A DNA stretch of 64,000 nucleotides from an uncultured Oscillospiraceae bacterium (GCA_934622035.1 CAKTVG010000001.1:62001-126000); one strand, 5' to 3'. Counted from the stretch's first letter, positions 52,198-60,385 are shown. Numbers and translations: made by a program. Notes: generated by a model from the letters alone, not told the origin.

Positions 52198-53916
52198 TTA
52201 TTCCGCGCCTGCGGTGCCGGTGGGGTCATAGCGGACGATGACACCGAGATCCGTCAGCTCCTTTGCGCTCGTCACCTTCGAGCCGAAGGCGTTGACCTGT
52301 ACGAGGTTCGGGCAGGTCTTCAGGCACTCGATGTCCTCCACGGCGGTGTAATCCACGTCCACATAGTTCAGCGCGTCCAGCCCTGCGAGGCTGGAAATGT
52401 CCGCCAGTTCGCTGTTGTAAGAGGCGTAGAACTGCTGCAAATTGGCCGCGCCGGAGAGATTCGGAATCTCGGCGACGCTGTTGTGGCTGAAGTCCAGATG
52501 CGTCAGAGCGCTCAGGTTCTTCACGGCGTCGACATTTGTCAGCTGATTGTTGGAAAGATCCAGCCGCTCAAGCGCGATACACCCGGCAAGGCCGGAGGCG
52601 TCCGTCAGGGCGTTGCCGCCTGCGGAGAGCTCCTTCAACTCGCGCATGGGCGCCAGCGGCGCGATGCTCGTCACGGCGTTGGAGGAAATGTCAAGGATGC
52701 TCAGCTGCTTGCAGCCGGAGAGCGGATCGACCGAGGTCAGGTCGTTTTCCGCGGCGTGCAGCTCCACAAGACCGGTCAGGCCGCGCAGCGGTTCGAGCGA
52801 TTTGACCGCGTTGCGGTCAAGATTTGCCTGCGTCAGGCCGGTGAAGGAGGCCAGCGCGGTGATGTCGGAGATGCTGTTGTCCGAAAGGTCAAGCGTGGTG
52901 ATCGCCGCGGCATCCGCCAGCGGCTGGATGTTCGACAGGCCGCAGCCGGAGAGCGTCAGGCTGGTCAGCTTCGGCAGCGCACCGATATAGCCCAGCGTCT
53001 CGGCGGAGATCAGGGAATCGGTGATGCTCAGCGTTTCCAGCTCCGTCAGGGAGGCCAGGAAGGCGTAGCTTTCCACGGAGCTGCCCTGAATGGTCAGGGA
53101 TTTCAGGTGCAGGAAATAGGCAAGGTCGGCATAGTCCGCCACATCCTCCGGCACGGCCAGCTCGCCGACGTTCCAGAGGTCGCTGGTCATCAGCCTTGTG
53201 GGCGCGGGGATGCTGAGCAGATCGCGGATATAGCTCTCAAAGGCGCTGTCCTGAAGCGTGACCTCTTCCACCACGCCGACGATCAGGAAGTCCGCCTCGG
53301 TCAGACGGCTGACCAGGCCGTTGTCGCCGACGGCGACGGCTGAGACATGCGTTGCGCCCGCAGGCAGGGCGACCGGCCCGGCGTAGGGCTCGGTGGCCAG
53401 GGAAGGGTACTGCTTATCAAGGGAGAGGTAAACCGTTCCCGTCTCATGCGCCACGCTCACGGTGATATATTCCGAGAACTGGCCGCCGTCCGGCGTCAGA
53501 ACCGGCGCGGCGGGGCGCTCGGCCTCCAGCTCGGCGAGAATGGCCTCGTTATTGATGTTGTCGAGCATCTGCTGCGCATCGAGCAGCTTGTCCTGCGCGA
53601 CATAGGTGGCCGAAAGCTTGCGGTACAGCTCTGCGCTGGGGGCCACGCGCAGCGCGGAGACGAGCGTGCGCTCGGCGCGGGTGTAGCTGCCGCTGGCAAC
53701 GCAGGCGTCTGCCAGTGCAACGGCGTATTCCACGTTATCCGGATCCAGAGAGACGGCGGTGGAGTAGCGGCTGACGGCGCGGGAATAGTTGCCCGCCTTC
53801 ATGGCGCGTGCGCCGAGTGCGGCAAAGTTTTCCGGGGTCCAGAGGAAATAATACAGCCCGAACAGCAGTGCCGCCGCCAGCACCAGCACGAGCATTGTTA
53901 TCAGAAATTTTTTCAT
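52198..53916 (-). CDS. surface TPR and leucine-rich-repeat protein
   Basis: The 572-residue protein has one N-terminal helix (about 4-25) that anchors it or is a signal. Residues 26-125 hold two to three TPR-like units (AMKAGNYSRAVSRYSTAVSL). A beta domain resembling a chitobiase C-terminal Ig fold (TPDGGQFSEYITVSVAHETG) covers about 135-205. Residues 270-560 hold about thirteen internalin-type LRRs such as TTLDLSDNSISDITALASFT. ATG 53916 is used; TTG 53922 has the better ribosome-site spacing. It probably binds partners at the cell surface. Confidence 0.87.
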   Translation of the reverse strand: MKKFLITMLVLVLAAALLFGLYYFLWTPENFAALGARAMKAGNYSRAVSRYSTAVSLDPDNVEYAVALADACVASGSYTRAERTLVSALRVAPSAELYRKLSATYVAQDKLLDAQQMLDNINNEAILAELEAERPAAPVLTPDGGQFSEYITVSVAHETGTVYLSLDKQYPSLATEPYAGPVALPAGATHVSAVAVGDNGLVSRLTEADFLIVGVVEEVTLQDSAFESYIRDLLSIPAPTRLMTSDLWNVGELAVPEDVADYADLAYFLHLKSLTIQGSSVESYAFLASLTELETLSITDSLISAETLGYIGALPKLTSLTLSGCGLSNIQPLADAAAITTLDLSDNSISDITALASFTGLTQANLDRNAVKSLEPLRGLTGLVELHAAENDLTSVDPLSGCKQLSILDISSNAVTSIAPLAPMRELKELSAGGNALTDASGLAGCIALERLDLSNNQLTNVDAVKNLSALTHLDFSHNSVAEIPNLSGAANLQQFYASYNSELADISSLAGLDALNYVDVDYTAVEDIECLKTCPNLVQVNAFGSKVTSAKELTDLGVIVRYDPTGTAGAE

Positions 53917-53955
53917 CGGCAAAATCCGTCCTTATTCGTGCAGATATACACCATC

Positions 53956-53984
53956 ATTATAATTCCTTCGCAGAAAGAAGTCAA
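53956..53984 (-). promoter_or_regulatory. promoter of the LRR gene
   Basis: TTGACT (53984-53979), a 17-base spacer and TATAAT (53961-53956) on the minus strand. Confidence 0.75.
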
Positions 53985-54015
53985 GGCGGGCGCCGCAGAA
54001 TTGCGCTGCGGCGGC

Positions 54016-54624
54016 TCAAAGGCCGTCCTTCTGCCGCCGCAGCGCCCGCACCCAGGCGGCCAGCGCCTCTCCGCCGCCCGCCGCCAGCGCCGCGGTATAG
54101 AGGGAGAACAGCTCCGGCGCGTCCCATTGCAGCAGCTTCAGCGCTTTGCGCGGACCGAGGTAGCGCCGCCTGCGCAGTGAGCAGCAGATATTCAGGCTTT
54201 CGGTCAGCAGCCAGTAGCGGCGGAAATTTCCTTCTGCGTCGCCGCGCTGCGCACGGCACAGCATCTTTTCGCACCACTGCACGGCGGCCTCCAGCTCCTC
54301 GGCGTCCTCCTGCGGCAGGAGAGCTGCGCTCTGATCGACGCGCGCCAGCAGTGCGGCTGCCGTTCCGTCTGCATCCCAGAGCACGCGCCCGCCGCTTAGA
54401 TGCAAAAAATCCGCGCCGTCTGACGAAATAACAAACTCTTTTGGATAAACATACAGATCGAGCGGAACCCCCGCGACGGCGGAAACGTCGTGCGCCGTGC
54501 AGCCGCCGACGGCCAGCGCGTCAAAATCGCTCTGCGGCGTCTGCGTCCCAGCGGCGTAGGAGCCGTAAAGAATCAGGCCGGACGGATGGTATTTCTCCCG
54601 GATATAGCGCAGAATTTCTTCCAT
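54016..54624 (-). CDS. nucleotidyltransferase-domain protein with helical C-terminus
   Basis: The 202-residue protein begins with a minimal nucleotidyltransferase fold: GLILYGSYAAGTQTPQSDFD (16-35) gives the GSx10-DxD site, and a third acidic residue in VPLDLYV (about residue 56). The second half is helical (about 100-200, QWCEKMLCRAQRGDAEGNFR), similar to a HEPN-like or KNTase C-terminal domain fused in one chain. ATG follows GGAGG. Whether it is a solo enzyme or a toxin-antitoxin-type AMP-transferase is open; no separate HEPN gene is adjacent. Confidence 0.75.
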   Translation of the reverse strand: MEEILRYIREKYHPSGLILYGSYAAGTQTPQSDFDALAVGGCTAHDVSAVAGVPLDLYVYPKEFVISSDGADFLHLSGGRVLWDADGTAAALLARVDQSAALLPQEDAEELEAAVQWCEKMLCRAQRGDAEGNFRRYWLLTESLNICCSLRRRRYLGPRKALKLLQWDAPELFSLYTAALAAGGGEALAAWVRALRRQKDGL

Positions 54625-54729
54625 ATGGCATCGCCTCCGGAAGAAAGTTTAGCCGCAAGGAGGGAAAATGGCGAAGCGAAATCTGTCGAAGGGTCCGAAA
54701 CTTGCGCGAATAAATATTCTTTTTTGTTA

Positions 54730-54758
54730 TTGACAAATGCGCTCCGCTGCGCTACAAT
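54730..54758 (+). promoter_or_regulatory. promoter of the lysine transporter operon
   Basis: TTGACA (54730-54735), a 17-base spacer and TACAAT (54753-54758), just upstream of the riboswitch. Confidence 0.85.
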
Positions 54759-54779
54759 ACAGAAAAATAAGACAGCACC

Positions 54780-54944
54780 TGATAGAGGTCGCGGAAACGA
54801 TCAGTATCCCATGGCAACGCCGGCAAGCGGCTGTGGGAGAAAGGCAATTCCGCCGAAGCCGTGCTGCGGTTGCCGCCGCAGCGCCGCTGGGATCGCGCTT
54901 AATAGGCGCGGGACTGTCACATGGGTTCATGTGGAGCGCTATCA
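54780..54944 (+). ncRNA. lysine riboswitch (L-box) aptamer
   Basis: Helix P1 pairs TGATAG (54780-54785) with CTATCA (54939-54944). The L-box landmarks come in order: GATAGAGGTCGCG, ATCAGTA, GCCGAAG (54853-54859), GCTGGGAT and GGACTGTCAC (54911-54920), then GTGGAGCGCTATC. Lysine binding should favour the terminator that follows and switch off the importer. Confidence 0.93.
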
Positions 54945-54971
54945 ATGGCAGATTTGGGAATTTTTCCGAAG

Positions 54972-55018
54972 AATAAGCCTGCGATACCGTTCGGGTCGCA
55001 GGCTTATTACTTTATTTA
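54972..55018 (+). terminator. riboswitch-controlled terminator
   Basis: A 13-bp stem (54972-54984 with 54996-55008) with an 11-base loop is followed by ACTTTATTT. The next gene starts 16 bases later. Confidence 0.85.
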
Positions 55019-55033
55019 CAGGAGGAATTTCCC

Positions 55034-55900
55034 ATGAGAACAAGAATCACGGCGCTGCTTCTGGCGCTCTGCACCCTGGTGCTTACCGCCTGCTCCGGCG
55101 GCGCATCCGCCGACCTCACCGGCGCGAAGACGCTGGAGGATCTGCGCGGGGCGCGCCTGGCAGCGCAGGGCGGCACCTTCCACGAGACTGCGCTGGCGCA
55201 GGTGCCGCAGGTGCAGTCCTCGGTCTATCCGGAGTTTGCCGACCTGCTGACCGCGCTCAAGAGCGGCGCGATCGACGGCTACGTCGCAGAGGAGCCGACG
55301 GCGCTCTCCGTCTGTGCGGCGGATGAGAGCCTGACCTACATCCCGCTTGTCAACAACGACACCGGCTTCACCGCCACGGCGGCGGACGTCGGCATTGCAG
55401 TCGGTGTGGCGGACGGCTCGCCCCTGCGTGCGGAAATCGACGCCGTGCTGGACGGCGTGACCGACGCACAGCGCAGGGAGCTGATGCAGCAGATCGTCGC
55501 CGTGTCCGCAGGGCAGACGGTCGAGCGGTTCGCCGTAGCCTGCGATGCCCCGGAGAACCCGAAGGGCGTGCTGCGCGTCGGCATGGAATGCGCCTACGAG
55601 CCATATAACTGGACTGACCTTGAGGGAACGGCCAGCGGCTGCTATCCCATCAGCGGCGAGGGCAAGCAGGGGCAGTACGCCAACGGCTACGACGTGCAGA
55701 TTGCCAGGTATATCGCCGCGCAGCTCGGCATGTCGCTGGAAATCTACGCCTTTGACTGGAACTCCCTGCTGCCCGCGCTGGAGTCCGGCGCGATCGACGC
55801 CGTCATCGCCGGCATGAGCCCCACCGCCGAGCGCGAGGCGGAGATTGACTTCACGCAGACCTATTACGAGTCCAATCTCGTCGTCATCATCCGCAGGTGA
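55034..55900 (+). CDS. amino-acid (lysine) ABC transporter binding lipoprotein, circularly permuted SBP_bac_3 fold
   Basis: The 288-residue lipoprotein has lipobox LTAC (Cys20). Residues 27-160 (TLEDLRGARLAAQGGTFHE, DGYVAEEPTAL, DVGIAVGVADGSPLRAEID) match the second half of family-3 amino-acid binding proteins. Residues 179-288 (LRVGMECAYEPYNW, NGYDVQIARYIA, LLPALESGAIDAVIAGMSPT-AER, then VVIIRR at the end) match the first half. A linker (161-178, ending PENPKG) joins natural C- and N-termini. So the halves are swapped, consistent with circular permutation. Binding-site elements of both lobes are kept. ATG follows GGAGG, downstream of a lysine riboswitch, so lysine is the likely ligand. Confidence 0.85.
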   Translation: MRTRITALLLALCTLVLTACSGGASADLTGAKTLEDLRGARLAAQGGTFHETALAQVPQVQSSVYPEFADLLTALKSGAIDGYVAEEPTALSVCAADESLTYIPLVNNDTGFTATAADVGIAVGVADGSPLRAEIDAVLDGVTDAQRRELMQQIVAVSAGQTVERFAVACDAPENPKGVLRVGMECAYEPYNWTDLEGTASGCYPISGEGKQGQYANGYDVQIARYIAAQLGMSLEIYAFDWNSLLPALESGAIDAVIAGMSPTAEREAEIDFTQTYYESNLVVIIRR

Positions 55901-55905
55901 GCAAT

Positions 55906-56682
55906 ATGAGCTTTCTGAACGACGTATTGCAGATTTTCCTGCGCTACCGCGCCCAGCTTTTGCAGGGCGTCGGCACGACCATGCTTATCTCCCTGACGGC
56001 CACGGCGGCGGGCCTTGTGATCGGCCTGCTGACCGGCGTCGTGCGTTCCGCGCCGCTGCCGAAGAGCGGCCTGCTGCGCGTCCTGCGGCGGCTGCTCAAC
56101 GGCCTGATCGCCGTCTATATTGAAGTGTTCCGCAGCACGCCCATGATGGTGCAGGCGATGGTCATCTACTGGGGCTACGCCTTCGCCGCGGGCGGCAGGA
56201 CGCTGCCGCTGCTGCCCTCGGGCATTCTGATCGTTTCGATCAACACCGGCGCTTACATGGCCGAGATCGTGCGCGGCGGCATTCTCTCCGTCGATCCCGG
56301 CCAGCTCGAGGGCGCGCTCTCCATCGGCATGACGCACGGGCAGGCCATGCGGCGGGTGATCCTGCCGCAGGTGCTGCGCAATATCCTGCCCTCCGTGAGC
56401 AACGAGTTCGTCATCAACATCAAGGACACCTCCGTTCTGAACGTCATCGGCGTTACGGAGCTGTATTATTTCGCGGGGGTCATCAAGCGGCAGAATTTCC
56501 AGACCTTCCAGACCTATCTGGTCATCTGCATTCTGTATTTCCTGCTGACCTTCGCCGTCACGCGCCTGCTGCGCCTGGCCGAGCGCCGCCTGAACGGCAG
56601 CGGGACCTACACGGTCTTCGGCTCGCAGAGCGACAGCAGCGCCGAAATCCACATTCCCGGAAAGGAGACGCACCATGGCTGA
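55906..56682 (+). CDS. amino-acid (lysine) ABC transporter permease
   Basis: The 258-residue HisMQ-type permease starts at ATG 55906, 6 bases after AGGTGA; the GTG at 55897 overlaps the upstream stop and has no site. Five hydrophobic helices and the EAA loop GALSIGMTHGQAMRRVILPQ (about 142-161) that docks the ATPase are visible, with VFRSTPMMVQ and NTGAYMAEIVRGGI signatures. It should form a homodimer. Context gives lysine as substrate. The last 20 residues are polar and hydrophilic. Confidence 0.93.
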   Translation: MSFLNDVLQIFLRYRAQLLQGVGTTMLISLTATAAGLVIGLLTGVVRSAPLPKSGLLRVLRRLLNGLIAVYIEVFRSTPMMVQAMVIYWGYAFAAGGRTLPLLPSGILIVSINTGAYMAEIVRGGILSVDPGQLEGALSIGMTHGQAMRRVILPQVLRNILPSVSNEFVINIKDTSVLNVIGVTELYYFAGVIKRQNFQTFQTYLVICILYFLLTFAVTRLLRLAERRLNGSGTYTVFGSQSDSSAEIHIPGKETHHG

Positions 56683-57427
56683 GCCTGTTTTTGAGCTTCG
56701 CGATCTGGAAAAGCGTTTCGGCACGCACGAGGTGCTACACGGTGTGAACCTGCGCGTGGAGCAGGGCGAGGTCGTGAGCATCATCGGAGCCTCCGGCTCC
56801 GGCAAGAGCACGCTCCTGCGCTGCCTGAACCTGCTGGAAACGCCGACGGGCGGTGAGATATTCTACCACGGCGCCGCCGCCAACACCCTGCCGCTGGCGC
56901 AGTACCGCGCGAAGGTCGGCATGATCTTCCAGAGCTACAACCTGTTTTACAACATGACCGTGCTGGAAAACTGCACCGTCGGGCAGACGACCGTGCTGCG
57001 CCGCAGCCGCCGCGAGGCGGAGGAGCGCGCGCTGCACTATCTCGAGCGCGTCGGCATGGCGCCGTACCGCAGCGCCCGCCCGGCACAGCTCTCCGGCGGC
57101 CAGAAGCAGCGCGCCGCCATCGCCCGTGCGCTGGCCATGGAGCCGGAGGTGCTGCTGTGCGACGAGCCGACAAGCGCACTGGACCCGCAGATGGTCGGCG
57201 AGGTTCTGGAGGTGTTGCGCGGCCTTGCCGCAGACGGCATGACCATGCTGATCGTCACGCATGAAATGGCCTTTGCGCGGGATGTTTCCACGCGCGGCGT
57301 GTTCCTCGACGGCGGCACGGTCTGCGAGGAGGGGCCGGAGCTTTTCACCCGGCCGCAGGACCCGCGGACGCGGGAATTCCTCTCCCGCTTCCTGCCGCAG
57401 GGCGCGGTTTTCTCCGAAAAGGCATAA
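56675..57427 (+). CDS. amino-acid (lysine) ABC transporter ATPase
   Basis: The 250-residue polar-amino-acid ATPase overlaps the permease by 8 bases. Walker A is GASGSGKST (38-46), Q-loop MIFQSYNLF, signature LSGGQKQR and Walker B VLLCDEPTSALDP, followed by the H-loop in IVTHEM. It completes the importer with the permuted binding protein and the permease. No terminator is obvious before the next promoter. Confidence 0.95.
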   Translation: MAEPVFELRDLEKRFGTHEVLHGVNLRVEQGEVVSIIGASGSGKSTLLRCLNLLETPTGGEIFYHGAAANTLPLAQYRAKVGMIFQSYNLFYNMTVLENCTVGQTTVLRRSRREAEERALHYLERVGMAPYRSARPAQLSGGQKQRAAIARALAMEPEVLLCDEPTSALDPQMVGEVLEVLRGLAADGMTMLIVTHEMAFARDVSTRGVFLDGGTVCEEGPELFTRPQDPRTREFLSRFLPQGAVFSEKA

Positions 57428-57465
57428 AATCCTGCATTTTTTGGGCAAATTTGTCGAAGTGCCCA

Positions 57466-57495
57466 TTGCACGGCGGCGGCGCTGCCTCCTATAAT
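57466..57495 (+). promoter_or_regulatory. promoter of the lipid-kinase gene
   Basis: TTGCAC (57466-57471), an 18-base spacer and TATAAT (57490-57495). Confidence 0.6.
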
Positions 57496-57546
57496 TGAAC
57501 TAAAATAGCAGGAGTGTCCATTCCTGCGGAGAGAGAGATAACGCCC

Positions 57547-58419
57547 ATGAAAATCTATCATGCTTTGTTCAATCCCCACGCGGGCAACGGCCACGGCGAG
57601 GAAGAGACGCGCAAGCTGGACGCACTGCTTTCCGATGCGGAAATCAAGTATTACAACATGACCGCGATCGAAAGCTACGAGGATTTTTTCCGCTCCATCC
57701 CTTCGGATGAGGACGTCGTGCTCTGCGGCGGCGACGGCACGCTCAATCGCTTTGTCAATGACACCGCAGGCGTCGGTATTCCGAACGATCTGCTCTATTT
57801 CGGCGTCGGCAGCGGAAACGATTTTCTGCACGACCTCGGCAAGGAAAAGGGCGCGGCGCCCTTCTCCATCAAGAAATATCTGGAAAATCTGCCCACCGTG
57901 ACCGTCAAGGGCCGCGTCTATCGCTTCCTCAACGGCATCGGCTACGGCATCGACGGCTATTGCTGCGAGGTGGGCGATCAGCTCCGCGCCACGAGCACCA
58001 AGCCCGTGAACTATGCGGGGATCGCTATCAAGGGCCTGCTCTTCCACTTCCACCCGGCAAACGCCGAGGTCATCGTGGACGGCAAGTCCCACAGCTTCCG
58101 CAAGGTCTGGCTGGCCCCGACCATGAATGGCCGCTTCTACGGCGGCGGCATGATGGTCGCGCCCGCGCAGGACCGGCTGAACACGGCGCGGGAGCAATCC
58201 GTCGTTGTGATGTACGGCTCCGGCAAGCTCAAGACGCTGATCGTCTTCCCCTCCATCTTCAAGGGCGAGCACGTGAAGCACGGCGAGATGGTCGAGGTAC
58301 TTACCGGTCACGAGATCACCGTGAAATTTGACCGCCCCTGCGCACTGCAAATCGACGGCGAGACGATCCTGAATGTTACGGAGTACTCCGTCTCCTCCAG
58401 GGTCCCCGCGGCGGTCTGA
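57547..58419 (+). CDS. diacylglycerol/lipid kinase family protein
   Basis: The 290-residue protein starts at ATG 57547 (the earlier ATG at 57514 precedes a GAGAGAGATA site that fits 57547). The DAGK catalytic motif is GGDGTLNRF (61-69), preceded by NPHAGNG (9-15) as nucleotide-binding loop and followed by FGVGSGNDFLHDLG. The C-terminal domain is the DgkB/YegS-type beta sandwich ending in DGETILNVTEYSV. It phosphorylates a lipid such as diacylglycerol, or a sphingosine-like one. Neighbours give no further clue. Confidence 0.88.
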   Translation: MKIYHALFNPHAGNGHGEEETRKLDALLSDAEIKYYNMTAIESYEDFFRSIPSDEDVVLCGGDGTLNRFVNDTAGVGIPNDLLYFGVGSGNDFLHDLGKEKGAAPFSIKKYLENLPTVTVKGRVYRFLNGIGYGIDGYCCEVGDQLRATSTKPVNYAGIAIKGLLFHFHPANAEVIVDGKSHSFRKVWLAPTMNGRFYGGGMMVAPAQDRLNTAREQSVVVMYGSGKLKTLIVFPSIFKGEHVKHGEMVEVLTGHEITVKFDRPCALQIDGETILNVTEYSVSSRVPAAV

Positions 58420-58441
58420 ATACTTTTCATAAATTCCCACG

Positions 58442-58471
58442 GCGGCGAAGGAGCTTTCCTTCGCCGCTTTT
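58442..58471 (+). terminator. terminator after the lipid-kinase gene
   Basis: A perfect 11-bp stem (58442-58452 with 58457-58467) with loop GCTT is followed by TTTTG. Confidence 0.85.
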
Positions 58472-58514
58472 GTGATATCTGTCAACATTTCGGCGATGGT
58501 GAACGTATTTTCTC

Positions 58515-58543
58515 TTGCGCTAAATGGGATGCTCTGGTAGAAT
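58515..58543 (+). promoter_or_regulatory. promoter of the ExbB/DUF2149 operon
   Basis: TTGCGC (58515-58520), a 17-base spacer and TAGAAT (58538-58543). Confidence 0.6.
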
Positions 58544-58549
58544 ATATTC

Positions 58550-58798
58550 GTGGTTATTCTCCTGTGAGAATTTCGACGAATGAAATATTGAGGTTTTCAA
58601 GCTCCTGCGCCTAACGCTCTGCCATGGCGCCCGAGCCGCTTCGGGAGCTTCTCCCGATCAGAGCCGTGCCGGAAACAGCGCGACTTTCCGTGTTTGAGAA
58701 GAAAACAGCCGTAAAGCCGGGGCGGGAGTCTATCCTGCTGCGGTTTGTATTGGTGCATCTACGGGCCTGTTCGCTTCGCGAGCCGGTCCGGTTTTTGT
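58550..58798 (+). ncRNA. long structured leader with terminator, candidate riboswitch of unassigned class
   Basis: About 265 bases separate the promoter from the first gene. Visible helices include GCTCTG/CAGAGC (58616 and 58656 region) enclosing CGGGAG/CTCCCG, and CGGAAA/TTTCCG (about 58670-58691). Near the end GGGCCTGTTCGC pairs with GCGAGCCGGTCC (one mismatch), followed by TTTTTGTT (to 58798), a terminator just before GGAGGA. I found no cobalamin, Moco, FMN or TPP box. The arrangement is that of an attenuating riboswitch, but the ligand class is unknown. Confidence 0.5.
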
Positions 58799-58815
58799 TA
58801 CTTTGGAGGAAGCCC

Positions 58816-59880
58816 ATGCCCTTTGCAAAACGTCTTTTGATATTGCTTCTCTGCCTCGGCCTGCTGACCGCCTGCACCCCGCGCACCGCGCCGGAGACGC
58901 CGCAGGCGACGGTATCCTTTACGGATTCCTGCGGCAGAACCGTCGAGGTGCCGGAGAAAATCGACCGCGTTGCGGTCAGCGGCCTGACGGCGCAGATGTT
59001 TTTAATCACGCTTGCGCCGGAGCTGCTCGTCGGCGTCGCCAGCCGCCCCTCCGAGGCGCAGCAGCGCTACCTTCCGGCCTGCCTTGCCGAGCTTCCCGAG
59101 CTGGGTCAGCTCTACGGCGGCCGTGGTACGTTGAATATAGAATCGCTGATCCGCGAAAAGCCGCAGATCATCCTCGACCTCGGCGACAGGAAGGCGAATC
59201 ACGCCGAGGATATGCAGGCCATTCAGGAGCAGACCGGCATCCCGACCGTCTTCATCGAGGCGGACGGCGAGAATCTGCCCGAGGCCTACCGCATGCTGGG
59301 AAAGCTTCTCGGAAAGCAGGACGAGGCGGAGGTGCTGGCGCAGTATATTGAAGCGGCGTTGGCACTGGCGGAGACGAACCGTGCAAAGATCGCTTCGCCC
59401 AAGACCGTCCTTTTCGGCACGGGCGTCACCGGCCTGGACTGCAACCAGCGCGGCTCTGTGCAGGCGCGGAACATCGAGATTGTCGGCGGAGAGAACGTCC
59501 TCGTTTCCGAGACGATGTCCAATAAAAACGGCGGCTGCTCCATCGACCTCGAGGAGCTGATGGCCCTCGACCCGGACGTCATTCTCCTGACCGCAGACGG
59601 CTTTTACGATCTGGTCTGGCAGGACGATATCTGGTCGAAGCTGCGCGCAGTGAAAAGCGGCTGCGTGTATGAAATTCCCGCCCTGCCCTATGGCTGGATG
59701 TCCAGCCCGCCGTCGGTGAATCAGGTGCTCGGCATCTACTGGCTGGGCAAGCTGCTCTATCCGGCGCTTTACGATTATGATATGGTGGAAAAAACGCAGG
59801 AATTTTTCCGCCTGTTCTGGCACTGCGAGCTGTCGCGCGAGGAGGCGCAGGCGCTGCTGGCCAACTCTATATTAAAATAA
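58816..59880 (+). CDS. BtuF/FepB-like substrate-binding lipoprotein
   Basis: The 354-residue lipoprotein starts at ATG 58816 behind GGAGGA. Signal peptide with lipobox LTAC (Cys20), then a class III Peripla_BP_2 domain: SFTDSCGRTVEVPEKIDRVAV (37-57), DLGDRK, and ALDPDVILLTADGFYD. These proteins bind cobalamin, siderophores, haem or metal chelates outside the cell. No ABC permease or ATPase follows; instead the operon continues with an ExbB-type channel, an unusual partnership. An N-terminal extension reading through the leader RNA was rejected. Confidence 0.88.
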   Translation: MPFAKRLLILLLCLGLLTACTPRTAPETPQATVSFTDSCGRTVEVPEKIDRVAVSGLTAQMFLITLAPELLVGVASRPSEAQQRYLPACLAELPELGQLYGGRGTLNIESLIREKPQIILDLGDRKANHAEDMQAIQEQTGIPTVFIEADGENLPEAYRMLGKLLGKQDEAEVLAQYIEAALALAETNRAKIASPKTVLFGTGVTGLDCNQRGSVQARNIEIVGGENVLVSETMSNKNGGCSIDLEELMALDPDVILLTADGFYDLVWQDDIWSKLRAVKSGCVYEIPALPYGWMSSPPSVNQVLGIYWLGKLLYPALYDYDMVEKTQEFFRLFWHCELSREEAQALLANSILK

Positions 59881-59893
59881 GGGGGCGGATGCT

Positions 59894-60385
59894 TTGAAAA
59901 AATTCTGTGCTGCGCTGCTGGCGCTGGCGCTTCTGCTCTGCCTCGGCGCCTGCCGCGCGGATATTTCCGCCTATGCCTCGACGCCCATTACCGTCACCGG
60001 ATTGACCGACGAGCCCTTTACCGTCACGCCCGGCGAGCTGGCACAGCTGGAATGCGTCCGCGCCACGGCGCGCGGCAACTCCGACAAGGCCGGGACGGTG
60101 CAGGCCTACGGCCCGACGCTCGAAAGCCTTGCGCAGGCGCACGGCCGCACGCTTTCGGAATTCCGCTATGTGCGCTTCAGCGCGTCGGACGACTATGATG
60201 TGACGATCAATGCCCTGATCTGGGATTCCTACGAGGTCATTCTTTCCGTCGCCAACGGATCAAAGCCTTTGGAGGAGCGGCAGCAGCCGCTGCGCGTTGT
60301 GATTCCGGGCTATGACTCCGGCAAATGGGTGCGGCTGGTCACGGAGATCCAGTTTGTCTCCGCAGAGTCGGGAGGTGCGGCATGA
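59894..60385 (+). CDS. small lipoprotein with sulfite-oxidase-like fold (predicted)
   Basis: The 163-residue lipoprotein uses a TTG start (59894) 5 to 10 bases after GGGGGCGG, and has lipobox LGAC. The mature domain (ITVTGLTDEPFTVTPGELAQL, then QAYGPTLESLAQAHG, VRFSASDDYDVTI, LRVVIPGYDSGKWVRLVTEIQF) resembles the molybdopterin-binding oxidoreductase (SUOX-like) fold, but the cofactor cysteine is not evident. It overlaps the next gene by ATGA. I infer a binding rather than redox role. Confidence 0.65.
   Translation: MKKFCAALLALALLLCLGACRADISAYASTPITVTGLTDEPFTVTPGELAQLECVRATARGNSDKAGTVQAYGPTLESLAQAHGRTLSEFRYVRFSASDDYDVTINALIWDSYEVILSVANGSKPLEERQQPLRVVIPGYDSGKWVRLVTEIQFVSAESGGAA

Noticed and set aside
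55034..55900. The binding protein as a truncated pseudogene or frameshifted duplicate
   Set aside because: The frame is intact, has a good signal peptide and ribosome site, both halves are full length, and overlapping transport genes follow.
58550..58798. A standard cobalamin riboswitch
   Set aside because: The core GGTGAAA...CCCGC-ACTGT segments are absent and the B12-box match is too weak, despite the tempting downstream gene.
58624..58815. A 64-residue N-terminal extension of the BtuF-like lipoprotein
   Set aside because: It would remove the signal peptide and lipobox from the N-terminus and runs through the structured leader and terminator. ATG 58816 has a proper GGAGGA.
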